A stretch of 64,000 nucleotides of DNA, from NCBI GenBank assembly GCA_965279475.1, contig CBDIIA010000002.1:1550001-1614000 (forward strand), in the 5' to 3' direction. Position numbers and translations under genes: made by a program. Shown one piece after another: positions 17,128-25,690 of the stretch. The notes under the pieces are model-generated. The model searched no databases. It had not been told where the DNA came from and worked only from the letters and a program-made list of their open reading frames with translations. How positions within the stretch are numbered: the first letter of the stretch is position 1; each line of letters begins with the position of its first letter. Source of the DNA: Pseudorhodoferax sp965279475. Lineage in GTDB: Bacteria > Pseudomonadota > Gammaproteobacteria > Burkholderiales > Burkholderiaceae_C.

Positions 17128-18126
17128 ATGGAAAACAAGTCCCACGCATTGGCGGCCGGCACGTTCGTGCTGGTCCTGGCCGCGCTGCTGATCGTGATGT
17201 CCGTCTGGCTCACGCGCGACGGCGGCAGCAGCCACCAGTACGAGCTGTCGTCCAACGATTCGGTGACCGGCCTGCAGCCGCAGGCGCCGGTGCGCTACAA
17301 GGGCGTGGCGGTCGGCAAGGTGACCTACATCGGCTTCGACCCCGACGTGCCGGGCAACGTGGTGATCCGCATCGCGGTCGACGACACCACGCCGCTGTCG
17401 CCCAGCACCTTCGCGTCGCTGAGCTACCAGGGCATCACCGGCCTCGCCTTCGTGCAGCTCGACGACGAGGGCGGCGAAGCGCCGGTGCTGACGGCCGGCT
17501 CGAGCGGCGTGCCGCGGCTGCCGCTGAAGAACTCGAAGCTCGGCGAGCTGACCAACCAGGCGCCGGAGATCCTGGCCAAGGTGCAGCAGGTGATGGACAA
17601 CGTCAACAAGCTGCTGGGCGAGGACAACCTGAAGAAGCTGTCGACGGCGGTCGGCAATGCCGGCGAGGCCGCGAACCAGATCGGCCTGGCCGCCAAGAGC
17701 GTCTCCGTGCTGTCGACCCAGGTCGACAGCACGCTGCGCCAGCGGCTCGACCCGGCCCTGGCCGGCATTCCCGCGCTGACGGCCGAAGCCAGCAAGACGA
17801 TGCAGTCGCTGCAGCGCACGGCCGACGACGTCTCGCGCACGGCCGACGGCATCGACAAGACGGCCCAGCGGCTGAACGAGAAGAACGGGCCGATCGACCG
17901 GCTGGCCGAAGGCACGGCCGCGCTGTCGCACGTGGCCGAGACCTTCGGCGCCGCGACGCTGCCGCGCATCAACCGCGTGACCGACGACGCCTCGCGTGCG
18001 GCGCGGCAGCTGAGCCGGACCGTGAACGGCATCAACGACAACCCGCAGTCGCTGATCTTCGGCAACGGCTCGGTCGTGCCGGGCCCCGGTGAGCCTGGCT
18101 TCGTGCCGCCAGGAGCGCGCAAATGA
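17128..18126 (+). CDS. MlaD/MCE-domain protein
   Basis: The 332-aa protein has an N-terminal anchor helix (about 8-30), an MCE domain (about 38-118, with GLQPQAPVRYKGVAVGKV) and a long helical tail rich in Thr, Ala and Asp, suited to coiled-coil assembly. It is the periplasmic lipid-handling ring of the transporter encoded by the two preceding genes. AAGGAGAG lies just before the ATG at 17128. The stop overlaps an ATG (ATGA at 18123), which may couple translation to the lipoprotein gene. Confidence 0.92.
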   Translation: MENKSHALAAGTFVLVLAALLIVMSVWLTRDGGSSHQYELSSNDSVTGLQPQAPVRYKGVAVGKVTYIGFDPDVPGNVVIRIAVDDTTPLSPSTFASLSYQGITGLAFVQLDDEGGEAPVLTAGSSGVPRLPLKNSKLGELTNQAPEILAKVQQVMDNVNKLLGEDNLKKLSTAVGNAGEAANQIGLAAKSVSVLSTQVDSTLRQRLDPALAGIPALTAEASKTMQSLQRTADDVSRTADGIDKTAQRLNEKNGPIDRLAEGTAALSHVAETFGAATLPRINRVTDDASRAARQLSRTVNGINDNPQSLIFGNGSVVPGPGEPGFVPPGARK

Positions 18127-18173
18127 CATCCGACGACATTGGCCTGCGCAGCGTCGCGCGACGGAGAACCTCC

Positions 18174-18839
18174 ATGAAGCCTCTCGCATCTTCTTTCCGG
18201 CCCCGCGCGCTGCATGCCGTGGCCCTGCTCGCGCTGGCGCTGCTGTCCGGCTGCTCGGCGCTGCCGGACAAGCCGGTGCGCGCCACGCTGTACGACTTCG
18301 GCCCCGGGCCGACCGTGGTCGCCCCGGCCGACCGGCGCGCCCCGTTGCCGCCGTTGGCGCTGGCCGACATCGAGGCCGACGGCACGCTCGATGCGGCCAC
18401 CGGCGTGCTGTACCGCCTGGCCTATGCCGACGCCCAGCAACTGCTGCCGTATGCGCAGGCGCGCTGGAGCATGGCGCCCACGCAGCTGGTGCGCCAGCGC
18501 CTGCGCCAGCAGTTGAGCCTGCGGCGGGCGGTGCTGACGGCCGGCGAGAGCGCCTCGCTGCTGCGCACCGACGGTGCATTGCCACTGGTGCTGCGCATCG
18601 ACCTGGAGGAGTTCACGCAGCTGTTCCAGAGCGCGACCACCAGCACCGGCCTGATCCGGCTGCGCGCGACGCTGATCGACAACACGCCGGCCGGCGAGAA
18701 GCTGCTGGCGCAGCGTGTGTTCGTCGTGCAGCGCCCGGCCTCCAGTGCCGATGCGCCGGGCGGCGTGCGCGCGCTGGCCGAGGCCACCGATGCGGTGGCG
18801 GCCGAGCTGGAGCAGTGGCTGGGAACGCTGCAGCGCTGA
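18174..18839 (+). CDS. ABC-type transport auxiliary lipoprotein (PqiC-like)
   Basis: The 221-aa protein carries a lipoprotein signal with lipobox LLSGC (Cys near residue 27) and then an ABC_trans_aux domain, including LYRLAYADAQQLLPYAQARW and WSMAPTQLVRQRL. Such lipoproteins dock MCE transporters at the outer membrane. I chose ATG 18174 because GGAGA lies about 8 bases upstream and the signal peptide then starts with MKPL. The ATG at 18123, overlapping the previous stop, would add 17 residues before the signal. It is the last gene of the operon. Confidence 0.88.
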   Translation: MKPLASSFRPRALHAVALLALALLSGCSALPDKPVRATLYDFGPGPTVVAPADRRAPLPPLALADIEADGTLDAATGVLYRLAYADAQQLLPYAQARWSMAPTQLVRQRLRQQLSLRRAVLTAGESASLLRTDGALPLVLRIDLEEFTQLFQSATTSTGLIRLRATLIDNTPAGEKLLAQRVFVVQRPASSADAPGGVRALAEATDAVAAELEQWLGTLQR

Positions 18840-18869
18840 GCGCCGGTCGAGAGCGGTCGGTTGTGGCGA

Positions 18870-19505
18870 CTACCGGCCGAGCACCGGAAACAGCTTGTGC
18901 AGCCCGTCCGACATCACCTCGACCGCCAGCGCGGCGAGGATCAGGCCCATCAGCCGAGTCATCACGTTGATGCCGGTGCGGCCCAGGAAGCGTGCGATCG
19001 GCTCGGCCAGGAAGAAGCACACCGCGGTGGCCAGGCCGACCACCACGCCGTAGCCGACCAGCGTGGCCAGTTGCAAGAAGGTCTTGGCCTTGTCCGCGTA
19101 GATGACGACGGTCGACATCGTGGCCGGCCCGGTGAGCAGCGGGATGGTCAGCGGCACCACGGCGATCGACGCGCCCATCGCCGCCTTGTCGGCCGCCTGC
19201 TGCATCTCGGCCGGCGTCGACTTGGTGGCTTCCGCCGGCTGCGCGTTCAGCATGCTCAGGGCGCTGGTCAGCAGCAGCATGCCGCCGCCGACCTGGAAAC
19301 TCGCCAGCGAGATGCTGAAGAAGTCGAGGATCTGCAAGCCCGCCAGCGCGCTGATGGCAATGACCACGAAGGCACTGAACGCCGACGTGTAGATGGTGCG
19401 CTTGCGCTCCGCGTGGCTGAAGCCTTCGGTGTAGTGGATGAAGAACGGGATGATCGCCAGCGGGTTGACGATGGCCAACAGGGTCAGCAGCGGTTTGAAA
19501 TCCAT
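18870..19505 (-). CDS. MarC-family integral membrane protein
   Basis: The 211-aa product has six predicted membrane helices in the MarC (UPF0056) pattern, with NPLAIIPFFI near the N terminus and PLTIPLLTGPATMSTVV in the middle. MarC proteins sit in the inner membrane; no transport function has been firmly established. The start ATG at 19505 shares one base with the stop of the SDR gene upstream on the same strand, so the two are translationally coupled. The gene converges with the Mla operon 30 bases away. Confidence 0.9.
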   Translation of the reverse strand: MDFKPLLTLLAIVNPLAIIPFFIHYTEGFSHAERKRTIYTSAFSAFVVIAISALAGLQILDFFSISLASFQVGGGMLLLTSALSMLNAQPAEATKSTPAEMQQAADKAAMGASIAVVPLTIPLLTGPATMSTVVIYADKAKTFLQLATLVGYGVVVGLATAVCFFLAEPIARFLGRTGINVMTRLMGLILAALAVEVMSDGLHKLFPVLGR

Positions 19506-20254
19506 CACCGTCCGCCAGTGACGTCGACCAGGGCCATCGTGGTGTAGCTGGCTTCTGCGCTCATCAGCCACAACACGGCCTGCGCCACTTCGTCGGCACT
19601 GCCGCCGCGCTGCATCGGCACCAGGTGCACCAGTTGCTGCACCCGGTCGGGGATGCCGCCGGAGGCGTGGATCTCGGTCTCGATCAGGCCCGGCCGCACG
19701 GCGTTCACGCGGATGCCTTCGGCCGCCACTTCCTTCGCCAGGCCGATGGTGAAGACGTCGATCGCACCCTTCGCCGCCGCGTAGTCGACGTACTGGCCGG
19801 GCGAGCCGAGCCGGGCCGCGGCGCTCGAGATGTTGACGATCGTGCCGCCCTGGCCGCCGTGCCGCGTGCTCATGCGCCGCACCGCCTCGCGTGCGCAGAG
19901 GAAGGAGCCGATCACGTTGATGTCGAACATGCGGCGCAGCCTTGCGAAGCTCATCTCGTCGACGCGCTGCGGGTGGTCGACCACGCCAGCATTGTTGACC
20001 AGCGCCGTCAGGGGGCCGAGCTTGGCGTCGACCTTCTCGAACATGCGGATCACCTGCTCTTCGTCGGCCACGTCGGCCTGCACGGTGATCGCCCGGCCGC
20101 CGGGCATCGCGCGGATCTGGCGCACCACTTCGTCGGCGGCCAGCGAATGGGTCGTGTAGTTGACGGCGACGGCATAACCCTTTTCCGCGGCGCGCAGCGC
20201 GACGGCGGCCCCGATGCCGCGGCTGCCGCCGGTGATGAGTGCGATCTTGTCCAA
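19505..20254 (-). CDS. Short-chain dehydrogenase/reductase (SDR)
   Basis: The 249-aa enzyme has a Rossmann fold with the NAD(P)-binding GGSRGIG (9-15), NNAG (87-90), a catalytic Ser in NISS (about 143-144) and Tyr158-x3-Lys162. It is a classical SDR oxidoreductase; closest wording is to glucose/ribitol-type and YgfF-like SDRs, and the substrate is unknown. The start is TTG at 20254: AGGAGG stands 6 bases upstream and the protein then begins exactly at the Rossmann beta-strand. No ATG in frame is better placed. It is followed without gap by the MarC gene. Confidence 0.88.
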   Translation of the reverse strand: MDKIALITGGSRGIGAAVALRAAEKGYAVAVNYTTHSLAADEVVRQIRAMPGGRAITVQADVADEEQVIRMFEKVDAKLGPLTALVNNAGVVDHPQRVDEMSFARLRRMFDINVIGSFLCAREAVRRMSTRHGGQGGTIVNISSAAARLGSPGQYVDYAAAKGAIDVFTIGLAKEVAAEGIRVNAVRPGLIETEIHASGGIPDRVQQLVHLVPMQRGGSADEVAQAVLWLMSAEASYTTMALVDVTGGR

Positions 20255-20401
20255 AGCGGTCCTCCTGTGGCGCCGACGCTGTTGCCGGCGCATGCCGCCG
20301 CGGGCGTGGCCGCATGGTACGGCACGCACGCCGCCAGCGACAGCGGGACGCTGCCGGCCACGCAAGCCGCATGCGATGGAAGGGCCAACCGATTCCTGCT
20401 A

Positions 20402-20414
20402 CAAACGGCGTTTG
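20402..20414. promoter_or_regulatory. Small palindrome in the SDR/dienelactone hydrolase divergent gap
   Basis: CAAACGGCGTTTG is symmetrical apart from its central base. It lies 36 bases before the dienelactone hydrolase start in the 196-base gap between divergent genes, a suitable place for an operator. There is no further evidence. Confidence 0.25.
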
Positions 20415-20450
20415 CCCGACCACCCCTCACACCAGTTTCAGGAGCACCGC

Positions 20451-21140
20451 ATGGGACAGTTCATCGACCTCACCTCCGCCGACGGTTTCGTCTTTCCGGC
20501 CTACGTGGCCCAACCCGCCGGCAAGGCCAAGGGCGCGATCGTCGTGCTGCAAGAGATCTTCGGCGTCAACTCGCACATCCGCAATGTCACCGACGGCTAC
20601 GCCGCCCAGGGCTACCTGGCGGTGGCACCGGCCACCTTCCACCGCGTGAAGCAGGGCGTGGAGCTTGGCTACACCGGTGACGACATGGGTGCCGGCTCGG
20701 CACTGAAGGCGGCGGTCGAAGGCCTGCCGGCTCCGGGCGTGCTGCCCGACATCCAGGCCGCGATCGACCATGCGGCCAAGGAGAGCGGCGGCAAGGTCGG
20801 CGTGGTGGGCTACTGCTGGGGCGGCCTGCTGACCTGGCGCAGCGCCTGCCTGCTGAACAACGTGGCCGCGGCCGTGCCCTACTACGGTGGCGGCGTGACG
20901 ACGGAGGCCGAGATCGCACGCAAACCCAAGTGCCCGGTGCTCGCGCACTTCGGCGACAAGGACCACTGGATCTCGCTCGAAAGCGTCGAGGCCTTCAAGA
21001 AGGCGCACCCCGAGGTCGAGGTGCACGTCTACGAAGCCGACCACGGCTTCAACTGCGACCAGCGCGGTTCGTACAACGCGCCCGCCGCCCAGCTGGCGCT
21101 GCAGCGCACGCTGGCGTTCTTCGCCAAGCACGTGAACTGA
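20451..21140 (+). CDS. Dienelactone hydrolase family protein
   Basis: The 229-aa alpha/beta hydrolase has the nucleophile Cys122 in GYCWGG, an Asp in FGDKDHW and a His in EADHGF, the Cys-Asp-His triad of dienelactone hydrolases (carboxymethylenebutenolidases). Those enzymes open dienelactones from chlorinated or natural catechols, but many chromosomal paralogues act on other esters. No catechol genes are near. GGAG lies 7 bases before the ATG. The stop overlaps the start of the next gene by one base (TGATG). Confidence 0.9.
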   Translation: MGQFIDLTSADGFVFPAYVAQPAGKAKGAIVVLQEIFGVNSHIRNVTDGYAAQGYLAVAPATFHRVKQGVELGYTGDDMGAGSALKAAVEGLPAPGVLPDIQAAIDHAAKESGGKVGVVGYCWGGLLTWRSACLLNNVAAAVPYYGGGVTTEAEIARKPKCPVLAHFGDKDHWISLESVEAFKKAHPEVEVHVYEADHGFNCDQRGSYNAPAAQLALQRTLAFFAKHVN

Positions 21141-22033
21141 TGCTCGCATTGCGGCCTCTCACCGCGTGTGCCGCCCTGCTTGTGGCGGCGCTGGGCATGC
21201 CGGCGCAGGCCGTCGACTACACCGGTCCGCTGTTCGACGCGCACATGCACTACAACACCGAAGCCTGGAACGGCCAGAGCGGGCCGCATCCACCGGCCGA
21301 CGTGCTGGCCCGCATGCAGCGCAACGGCGTGCGTGCCGTGGTGTCGAACTCGCGGCCGAACGACGGCACGAAGCTGCTGGCCGCCAGCCCGTTGACGAAG
21401 CAGGCCGGCGTGACCGTGGTGCCCTTCATCCGGCTCTACCGCAACCGCGACGATTACAGCAACTGGTTTCGCGACGAGTCGATCTACGAAATGGTGCTGG
21501 CCGAGTTTGCGCGCGGCACGGCCGCCGGCCCGTACCTCGGCATCGGCGAGTTCCACCTGTACGACAGCGCGAACGCCAACGGCCCGGTTGCCCGCAAGCT
21601 GATGCAGTTTGCGCAGATCAACAAACTCGCGGTGCTGGCCCATGTGGACGACACCGCGGTCGACCTGCTGATGGCGCATGCGCCGCAGACGCGGTTGATC
21701 TGGGCCCACACCGGCATCGGCGGTGCGGCGGCGGCACGCGTCGACGCGCTGTTCACCAAGTACCCGTCGCTGGTGGGCGAGCTGTCGTACCGGCCGGGCC
21801 TGACCTGCGAAGCCGGCACCCTGTGCCCCGAGTGGCGCGCGCTGCTGCAGAAATACCCGTCGCGTTTCATGATCGGGTCGGACACCTGGGTCAACCAGCG
21901 CTGGGAGGCCTACGACAGCCTGATGAAGGGCTACCGCGCCTGGCTGGGCGACCTGCCGGTCGACCTGGCCCGCAAGGTGGCCTGGGACAATGCGGCGCAG
22001 CTGTTCAACGTGCGGCTGGCCGCTGCGCCCTGA
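21140..22033 (+). CDS. Exported amidohydrolase-family protein
   Basis: The 297-aa protein has a signal peptide (about 1-24, cleavage after AQA) and a TIM-barrel amidohydrolase fold. Putative metal-binding residues are in FDAHMHY, LAHVDD, WAHTG and GSDTW. It is therefore a predicted periplasmic metal-dependent hydrolase. It is coupled by a one-base overlap to the dienelactone hydrolase gene, which may mean both act on a related ester or lactone. Substrate unknown. A rho-independent terminator follows. Confidence 0.82.
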   Translation: MLALRPLTACAALLVAALGMPAQAVDYTGPLFDAHMHYNTEAWNGQSGPHPPADVLARMQRNGVRAVVSNSRPNDGTKLLAASPLTKQAGVTVVPFIRLYRNRDDYSNWFRDESIYEMVLAEFARGTAAGPYLGIGEFHLYDSANANGPVARKLMQFAQINKLAVLAHVDDTAVDLLMAHAPQTRLIWAHTGIGGAAAARVDALFTKYPSLVGELSYRPGLTCEAGTLCPEWRALLQKYPSRFMIGSDTWVNQRWEAYDSLMKGYRAWLGDLPVDLARKVAWDNAAQLFNVRLAAAP

Positions 22034-22061
22034 GCGCGACGTTTCACCCTTTTTCTTTCAC

Positions 22062-22082
22062 GCCGACACGGTCGGCTTTTTC
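22062..22082 (+). terminator. Rho-independent terminator after the amidohydrolase gene
   Basis: GCCGAC-ACG-GTCGGC forms a perfect 6-bp hairpin with a 3-base loop (22062-22076), followed by TTTTTC. It closes the dienelactone hydrolase/amidohydrolase unit 28 bases after the stop. Confidence 0.8.
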
Positions 22083-22099
22083 ATTTTTCCGGAGCACCC

Positions 22100-22450
22100 A
22101 TGGACATCCAACGCCACGAACCCTCGAAGATCCTCTCGAACGCCGTCGTGCACGGCAACACCGTGTACCTGGCCGGCATCGTTGCCGACGATGCGTCGGC
22201 CGACGTCAAGGGCCAGACGCAGCAGATCCTGAACAAGATCGACCGCCTGCTGGCTATCTGCGGCAGCGACAAGTCACGTGTGCTGTCGGCCAACATCTGG
22301 GTCACCGACATCGGCAACCGCGCCGCGATGAACGAGATCTGGACCGCCTGGGTCGACCCGTCCAACCTGCCGGTGCGGGCCTGCGTCGAGGCCAGGCTGG
22401 CCGACCCGAAGCTGCTGGTCGAGATCATGGTGGTGGCCGCCAAGAAGTAA
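22100..22450 (+). CDS. RidA/YjgF-family protein
   Basis: The 116-aa protein has the RidA fold with HGNTVYLAGIVADD near the N terminus and VRACVEARLADPKLLVEIMVVAA at the C terminus. The conserved Arg and Glu of the active cleft are present. RidA proteins hydrolyse reactive enamine/imine intermediates released by PLP enzymes. This one belongs to the YoaB/Rid2-7-like branch by its GSDKSRVLSANIWVTDI wording; the branch assignment is tentative. A GST gene follows 8 bases later. Confidence 0.87.
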   Translation: MDIQRHEPSKILSNAVVHGNTVYLAGIVADDASADVKGQTQQILNKIDRLLAICGSDKSRVLSANIWVTDIGNRAAMNEIWTAWVDPSNLPVRACVEARLADPKLLVEIMVVAAKK

Positions 22451-22458
22451 GCCGCGCG

Positions 22459-23106
22459 ATGCTGCAGTTGCACTACTACCCCAGCAACGCGAGCATGACG
22501 CCGCACATCCTGCTCGAGGAGCTGGGGGTGCCGTTCGAGCTGGTGCTGGTCGACCGCACGCGGGACGCGCACAAGTCGGCGCAATACCTGCGGCTCAACC
22601 CCAACGGGCTGATCCCGGTGCTGACCGACCGCGACCTGGTGCTGTACGAAACGGCGGCAATCTGCCTGCACCTGGTCGATACCCATCCGCAGGCCGGGCT
22701 GGCACCCGAGGTCGGCACCCACGCGCGTGCCCACTTCTACAAGTGGATGGCCTGGCTGACCAACAGCCTGCAGTCGACGTTGATGCTGTACTTCTATCCC
22801 GAGCGCTGGGCCTCGCCCGACCACGTGCAGGGCGCGACCACGGTGAAGGCGCGCGCCGAAGCGCGGGCCGGCCAGCTGCTCGACCAGATCGAGGCCGAGC
22901 TGGCGCGGCACGGCCAGCCCTGGATGCTGGGCGCGCAGTTCACCGCGCTCGATCCCTATGTGCTGACGTTGTGCCGCTGGACGCGGGATTTCGGCCGCCC
23001 GGCCCGCAGCATGCCAGCGCTGGGCGCCTACCTGCGCCGGGTGCTGGAGCGGCCTGCGGTGCAGCGCGCACTCGCCACCGAAAAGCTGGCCGAACCCTAC
23101 GTATGA
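22459..23106 (+). CDS. Glutathione S-transferase family protein
   Basis: The 215-aa protein has a thioredoxin-like N-terminal domain (about 1-78, with NPNGLIPVLTD and the glutathione-binding YETAAI) and an all-helical C-terminal domain (about 90-205). The residues match beta-proteobacterial GSTs of uncertain substrate. A Ser near residue 11 could be the activating residue. It is probably co-transcribed with the RidA gene and converges with the sensor kinase gene 21 bases away. Confidence 0.9.
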   Translation: MLQLHYYPSNASMTPHILLEELGVPFELVLVDRTRDAHKSAQYLRLNPNGLIPVLTDRDLVLYETAAICLHLVDTHPQAGLAPEVGTHARAHFYKWMAWLTNSLQSTLMLYFYPERWASPDHVQGATTVKARAEARAGQLLDQIEAELARHGQPWMLGAQFTALDPYVLTLCRWTRDFGRPARSMPALGAYLRRVLERPAVQRALATEKLAEPYV

Positions 23107-23127
23107 CGTTGGGCGCCGTCCGGCAGC

Positions 23128-24705
23128 TCAGCCGGCGCGCACCGCCGCCGCGGGCGGCGGAAACCACAGGCTGAACACCGTGGCCTGCCCGGGTGCGCTG
23201 CGCACCGATGCCGTGCCGCCGTGCAGGTCCATGATCGACTTCACGATCGCCAGGCCGAGGCCCGAGCCCGGCTCCGCGTGCGCGAGCGGGTCCTCGATGC
23301 GGTAGCGGCGCTGGAAGATGTCGGCCTGGTGCGCCGCCGCGATGGGGGCGCCCTCGTTCGCGACCTCGATCGTGCTGCCGCCGCCCGCATGCACCTTGGC
23401 GCTCAGCAGCACACGTGTACCGGGCGCCGCGTGCCGCAGCGCGTTGGTCAGCAGGTTGCCCACGGCGCGGTTCAGCATCGTGTCGTCGGCCCAGGTGCTC
23501 GGTGTCGTGCCGTCGATGCCCTGCACCTGGAAGTCGAGCGCGAGACCGTTCTCGTCGGCCAGCAGTTCGAAGAATTCGGCCACGCCCTGGAGCTTGGGCG
23601 CGAGTTCGATCCAGCTGCGCCGGGTGGCGGTCTGTGCGTGGTCGGCCCGGGCCAGGAACAGGATGTTGTCGATCAGCCGGGCGATGCGCTCGTACTGGTC
23701 GACGGACGCCTCGATCAGCTCGCGGTATTCGTCGGCACTGCGTGGTTTGGATAGCGTGATCTGCGCCGACATCAGCAGGTTGTGGATCGGCGCGCGCAGA
23801 TCGTGCGCCAGGTCGGACGAGAACTCGGACAAACGCTTGAACGCATCCTCCAGCCGGTCGAGCATGCGGTTGAAGGCCGTGGCCACGGCCTCGAGTTCGG
23901 CCGGGCTCTGCGACAGCGACAGGCGCTCATGCAGGGCCTGCGCGCTGATGCGGTTGGCCGTGCTGCCCAGGCGTGTGGTGCCCTCCAGGATGCGGCGCGC
24001 CATCCACCATGCCAGTGCCATCGCGGCCAGCGCGCCCACGCCCAGCGTCACGTACAGGATGCGCCAGGCCTTGCGCACGAAGGCGCGGGTGGGCGACAGA
24101 TCGAGCGCCAGCACGGCCAGCATGTGGGCGCCGTATTGGGCCACCGCGGCCGGCGGCGTGGGGATGCTGGCGAACAGCAGGCGGTAGCTGCGGCCGTCGG
24201 GCGCGGTCCACAGTTCCGTGAAGGGGCCTTCGGGGCCTTCGCTGTCGGCACCGGGGCGCTCGGGGTCTCGGCCGCGGGACTGCAACAGGTCTTCGTAGGG
24301 CCAGGGCCGTGCTGGCAGCGCCGACAACGGCACGACGAAGTGGTCGGACGCGACGATGCGCTCGCGCTGCGCATCGAGCAGTGCCACGTCCAGGTGACCG
24401 ACTCTCGATGCCCGGCGGTTGACCAGCGGGCGGAGACTTGCATCGGACGCGAACTCGGCCGTGGCCAGATCCTGTTGCAGGAAGGCGAGGTTGCCGAACA
24501 TCATCGGTTCGCTGATCTCCTCAAGCTTCTCGGCGAGCAGTCGGCTCACCATCCAGCAGCTCCCAGCCACCAGCAGGATCGAGATCGACGTGATGGCCAG
24601 CACGATCTGCAGCGCCATCGAGCGCTTGACGCGCGCGGCGAGCGGCGGCGGTTTCAGCGCCGGCAACGGCGGCAGCAGTTCAGGCGGGGCGGGGATCGAG
24701 GACAT
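23128..24705 (-). CDS. Sensor histidine kinase (heavy-metal/CusS-like)
   Basis: The 525-aa membrane kinase has two transmembrane helices (about 33-53 and 215-236) around a periplasmic sensor region. A HAMP domain (about 237-290), HisKA with His301 in LAHDLRAPI, and an HATPase domain with N, G1 and G2 boxes (GSGLGLAIVKSIMDLHGG) follow. The architecture is that of CusS/IrlS-type kinases that sense metal or envelope signals. Its start overlaps the 3' end of the response regulator gene by 26 bases; ATG 24705 is used, with GTG 24714 as an alternative. Confidence 0.9.
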   Translation of the reverse strand: MSSIPAPPELLPPLPALKPPPLAARVKRSMALQIVLAITSISILLVAGSCWMVSRLLAEKLEEISEPMMFGNLAFLQQDLATAEFASDASLRPLVNRRASRVGHLDVALLDAQRERIVASDHFVVPLSALPARPWPYEDLLQSRGRDPERPGADSEGPEGPFTELWTAPDGRSYRLLFASIPTPPAAVAQYGAHMLAVLALDLSPTRAFVRKAWRILYVTLGVGALAAMALAWWMARRILEGTTRLGSTANRISAQALHERLSLSQSPAELEAVATAFNRMLDRLEDAFKRLSEFSSDLAHDLRAPIHNLLMSAQITLSKPRSADEYRELIEASVDQYERIARLIDNILFLARADHAQTATRRSWIELAPKLQGVAEFFELLADENGLALDFQVQGIDGTTPSTWADDTMLNRAVGNLLTNALRHAAPGTRVLLSAKVHAGGGSTIEVANEGAPIAAAHQADIFQRRYRIEDPLAHAEPGSGLGLAIVKSIMDLHGGTASVRSAPGQATVFSLWFPPPAAAVRAG

Positions 24706-25360
24706 AACCGACACCGCGGATCGTGTGGATCAGCTTGTTGCCGAACGGGTCGTCGACCTTGGCGCGCAGGCGCCGCACGGCCACGTCGATCACGTTGGTG
24801 TCGCTGTCGAAGTGCATGTCCCAGACGTTCTCGGCGATCAGCGTGCGCGACACCACTTCGCCGACGTGGCGCACCAGGTAGTCGAGCAGCGCGAATTCCT
24901 TGCTGGTGAGATCGATGCGTTCCTTTGCGCGGGCGACGCGGCGGCGCGCGCTGTCGACCTCTAGATCGGCCACGCGGACCACGGGATCGGGTGCGACGGC
25001 CCGCGCGCCGCGGCGCAGCACCGACTTGATGCGTGCCAGCAGCTCGGAGAACGCGAACGGCTTGACCAGATAGTCATCGGCGCCGAGTTCGAGCCCCTTC
25101 ACACGGTCTTCGACCTGGTCGCGCGCACTGAGAAAGAACACAGGCGTCTGCTGCTGGTCGCGGATGCCCTTGAGCACGAACCAGCCGTCGGCGCCGGGCA
25201 GCATCACGTCGAGCAGGATCAGGTCGTAGTGGCCGGAGTTGGCGAGGTGCAATCCCTCGATGCCGTCATTGGCAATGTCGACGACATGGCCATGTTCGGT
25301 CAATCCCTTGCGGATATAGGCCGCAGTTTTCTGTTCGTCTTCGATGGTGAGGATGCGCAT
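24680..25360 (-). CDS. OmpR-family response regulator
   Basis: The 226-aa regulator has a receiver domain with phosphoacceptor Asp51 (LILLDVMLPG) and Lys100 (YLVKPF), and a C-terminal winged-helix DNA-binding domain (about 130-222, ending IRGVGYVLDPRPA). It is the partner of the overlapping sensor kinase gene. Wording is close to CusR/IrlR regulators. The neighbouring divergent porin may be a target but no metal-efflux genes are in view. Confidence 0.92.
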   Translation of the reverse strand: MRILTIEDEQKTAAYIRKGLTEHGHVVDIANDGIEGLHLANSGHYDLILLDVMLPGADGWFVLKGIRDQQQTPVFFLSARDQVEDRVKGLELGADDYLVKPFAFSELLARIKSVLRRGARAVAPDPVVRVADLEVDSARRRVARAKERIDLTSKEFALLDYLVRHVGEVVSRTLIAENVWDMHFDSDTNVIDVAVRRLRAKVDDPFGNKLIHTIRGVGYVLDPRPA

Positions 25361-25690
25361 GTTGACAGCGTAGAGGCTAAGCCTTGCAGGCGTGTGACGC
25401 TTGGGGCAGGCCGCGGTTCCGCTCTTTTGACATAGCGCACTGTAGGCACGCCGGGCGCCCCGATCAATGGGCCTGCAGGCAACGCACTGTTGCCGATTTG
25501 GAAAAAGACTCGCCATCCCGGGCTTGTGGCAATGGCGAAACGCCGTGGTCCGGTTTGGGGGGGTGTGTGCGTGCATGGCCCCGGGCATTGACGTGCAAGG
25601 GCTGTCGCCGGATGCCTGCGATGCCTACGCTTGCCTGTGTCCTCATGCAATGACATGGACATGACTTACCTCACACCTCAAAGGATTACC
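25361..25690. other. 330-base gap between divergent two-component and porin genes
   Basis: This gap should hold both promoters. The only clear structure is a 17-bp inverted repeat GGCAAC-N5-GTTGCC at 25478-25494, possibly an operator. I see no convincing sigma-70 promoter pair, no tRNA and no small gene. AAAGGA at 25680-25685 is the porin ribosome binding site. Confidence 0.5.

Noticed and set aside
25361..25690. tRNA or small RNA gene in the two-component/porin gap
   Set aside because: I found no cloverleaf, no terminator and no convincing promoter pair; only a 17-bp inverted repeat.
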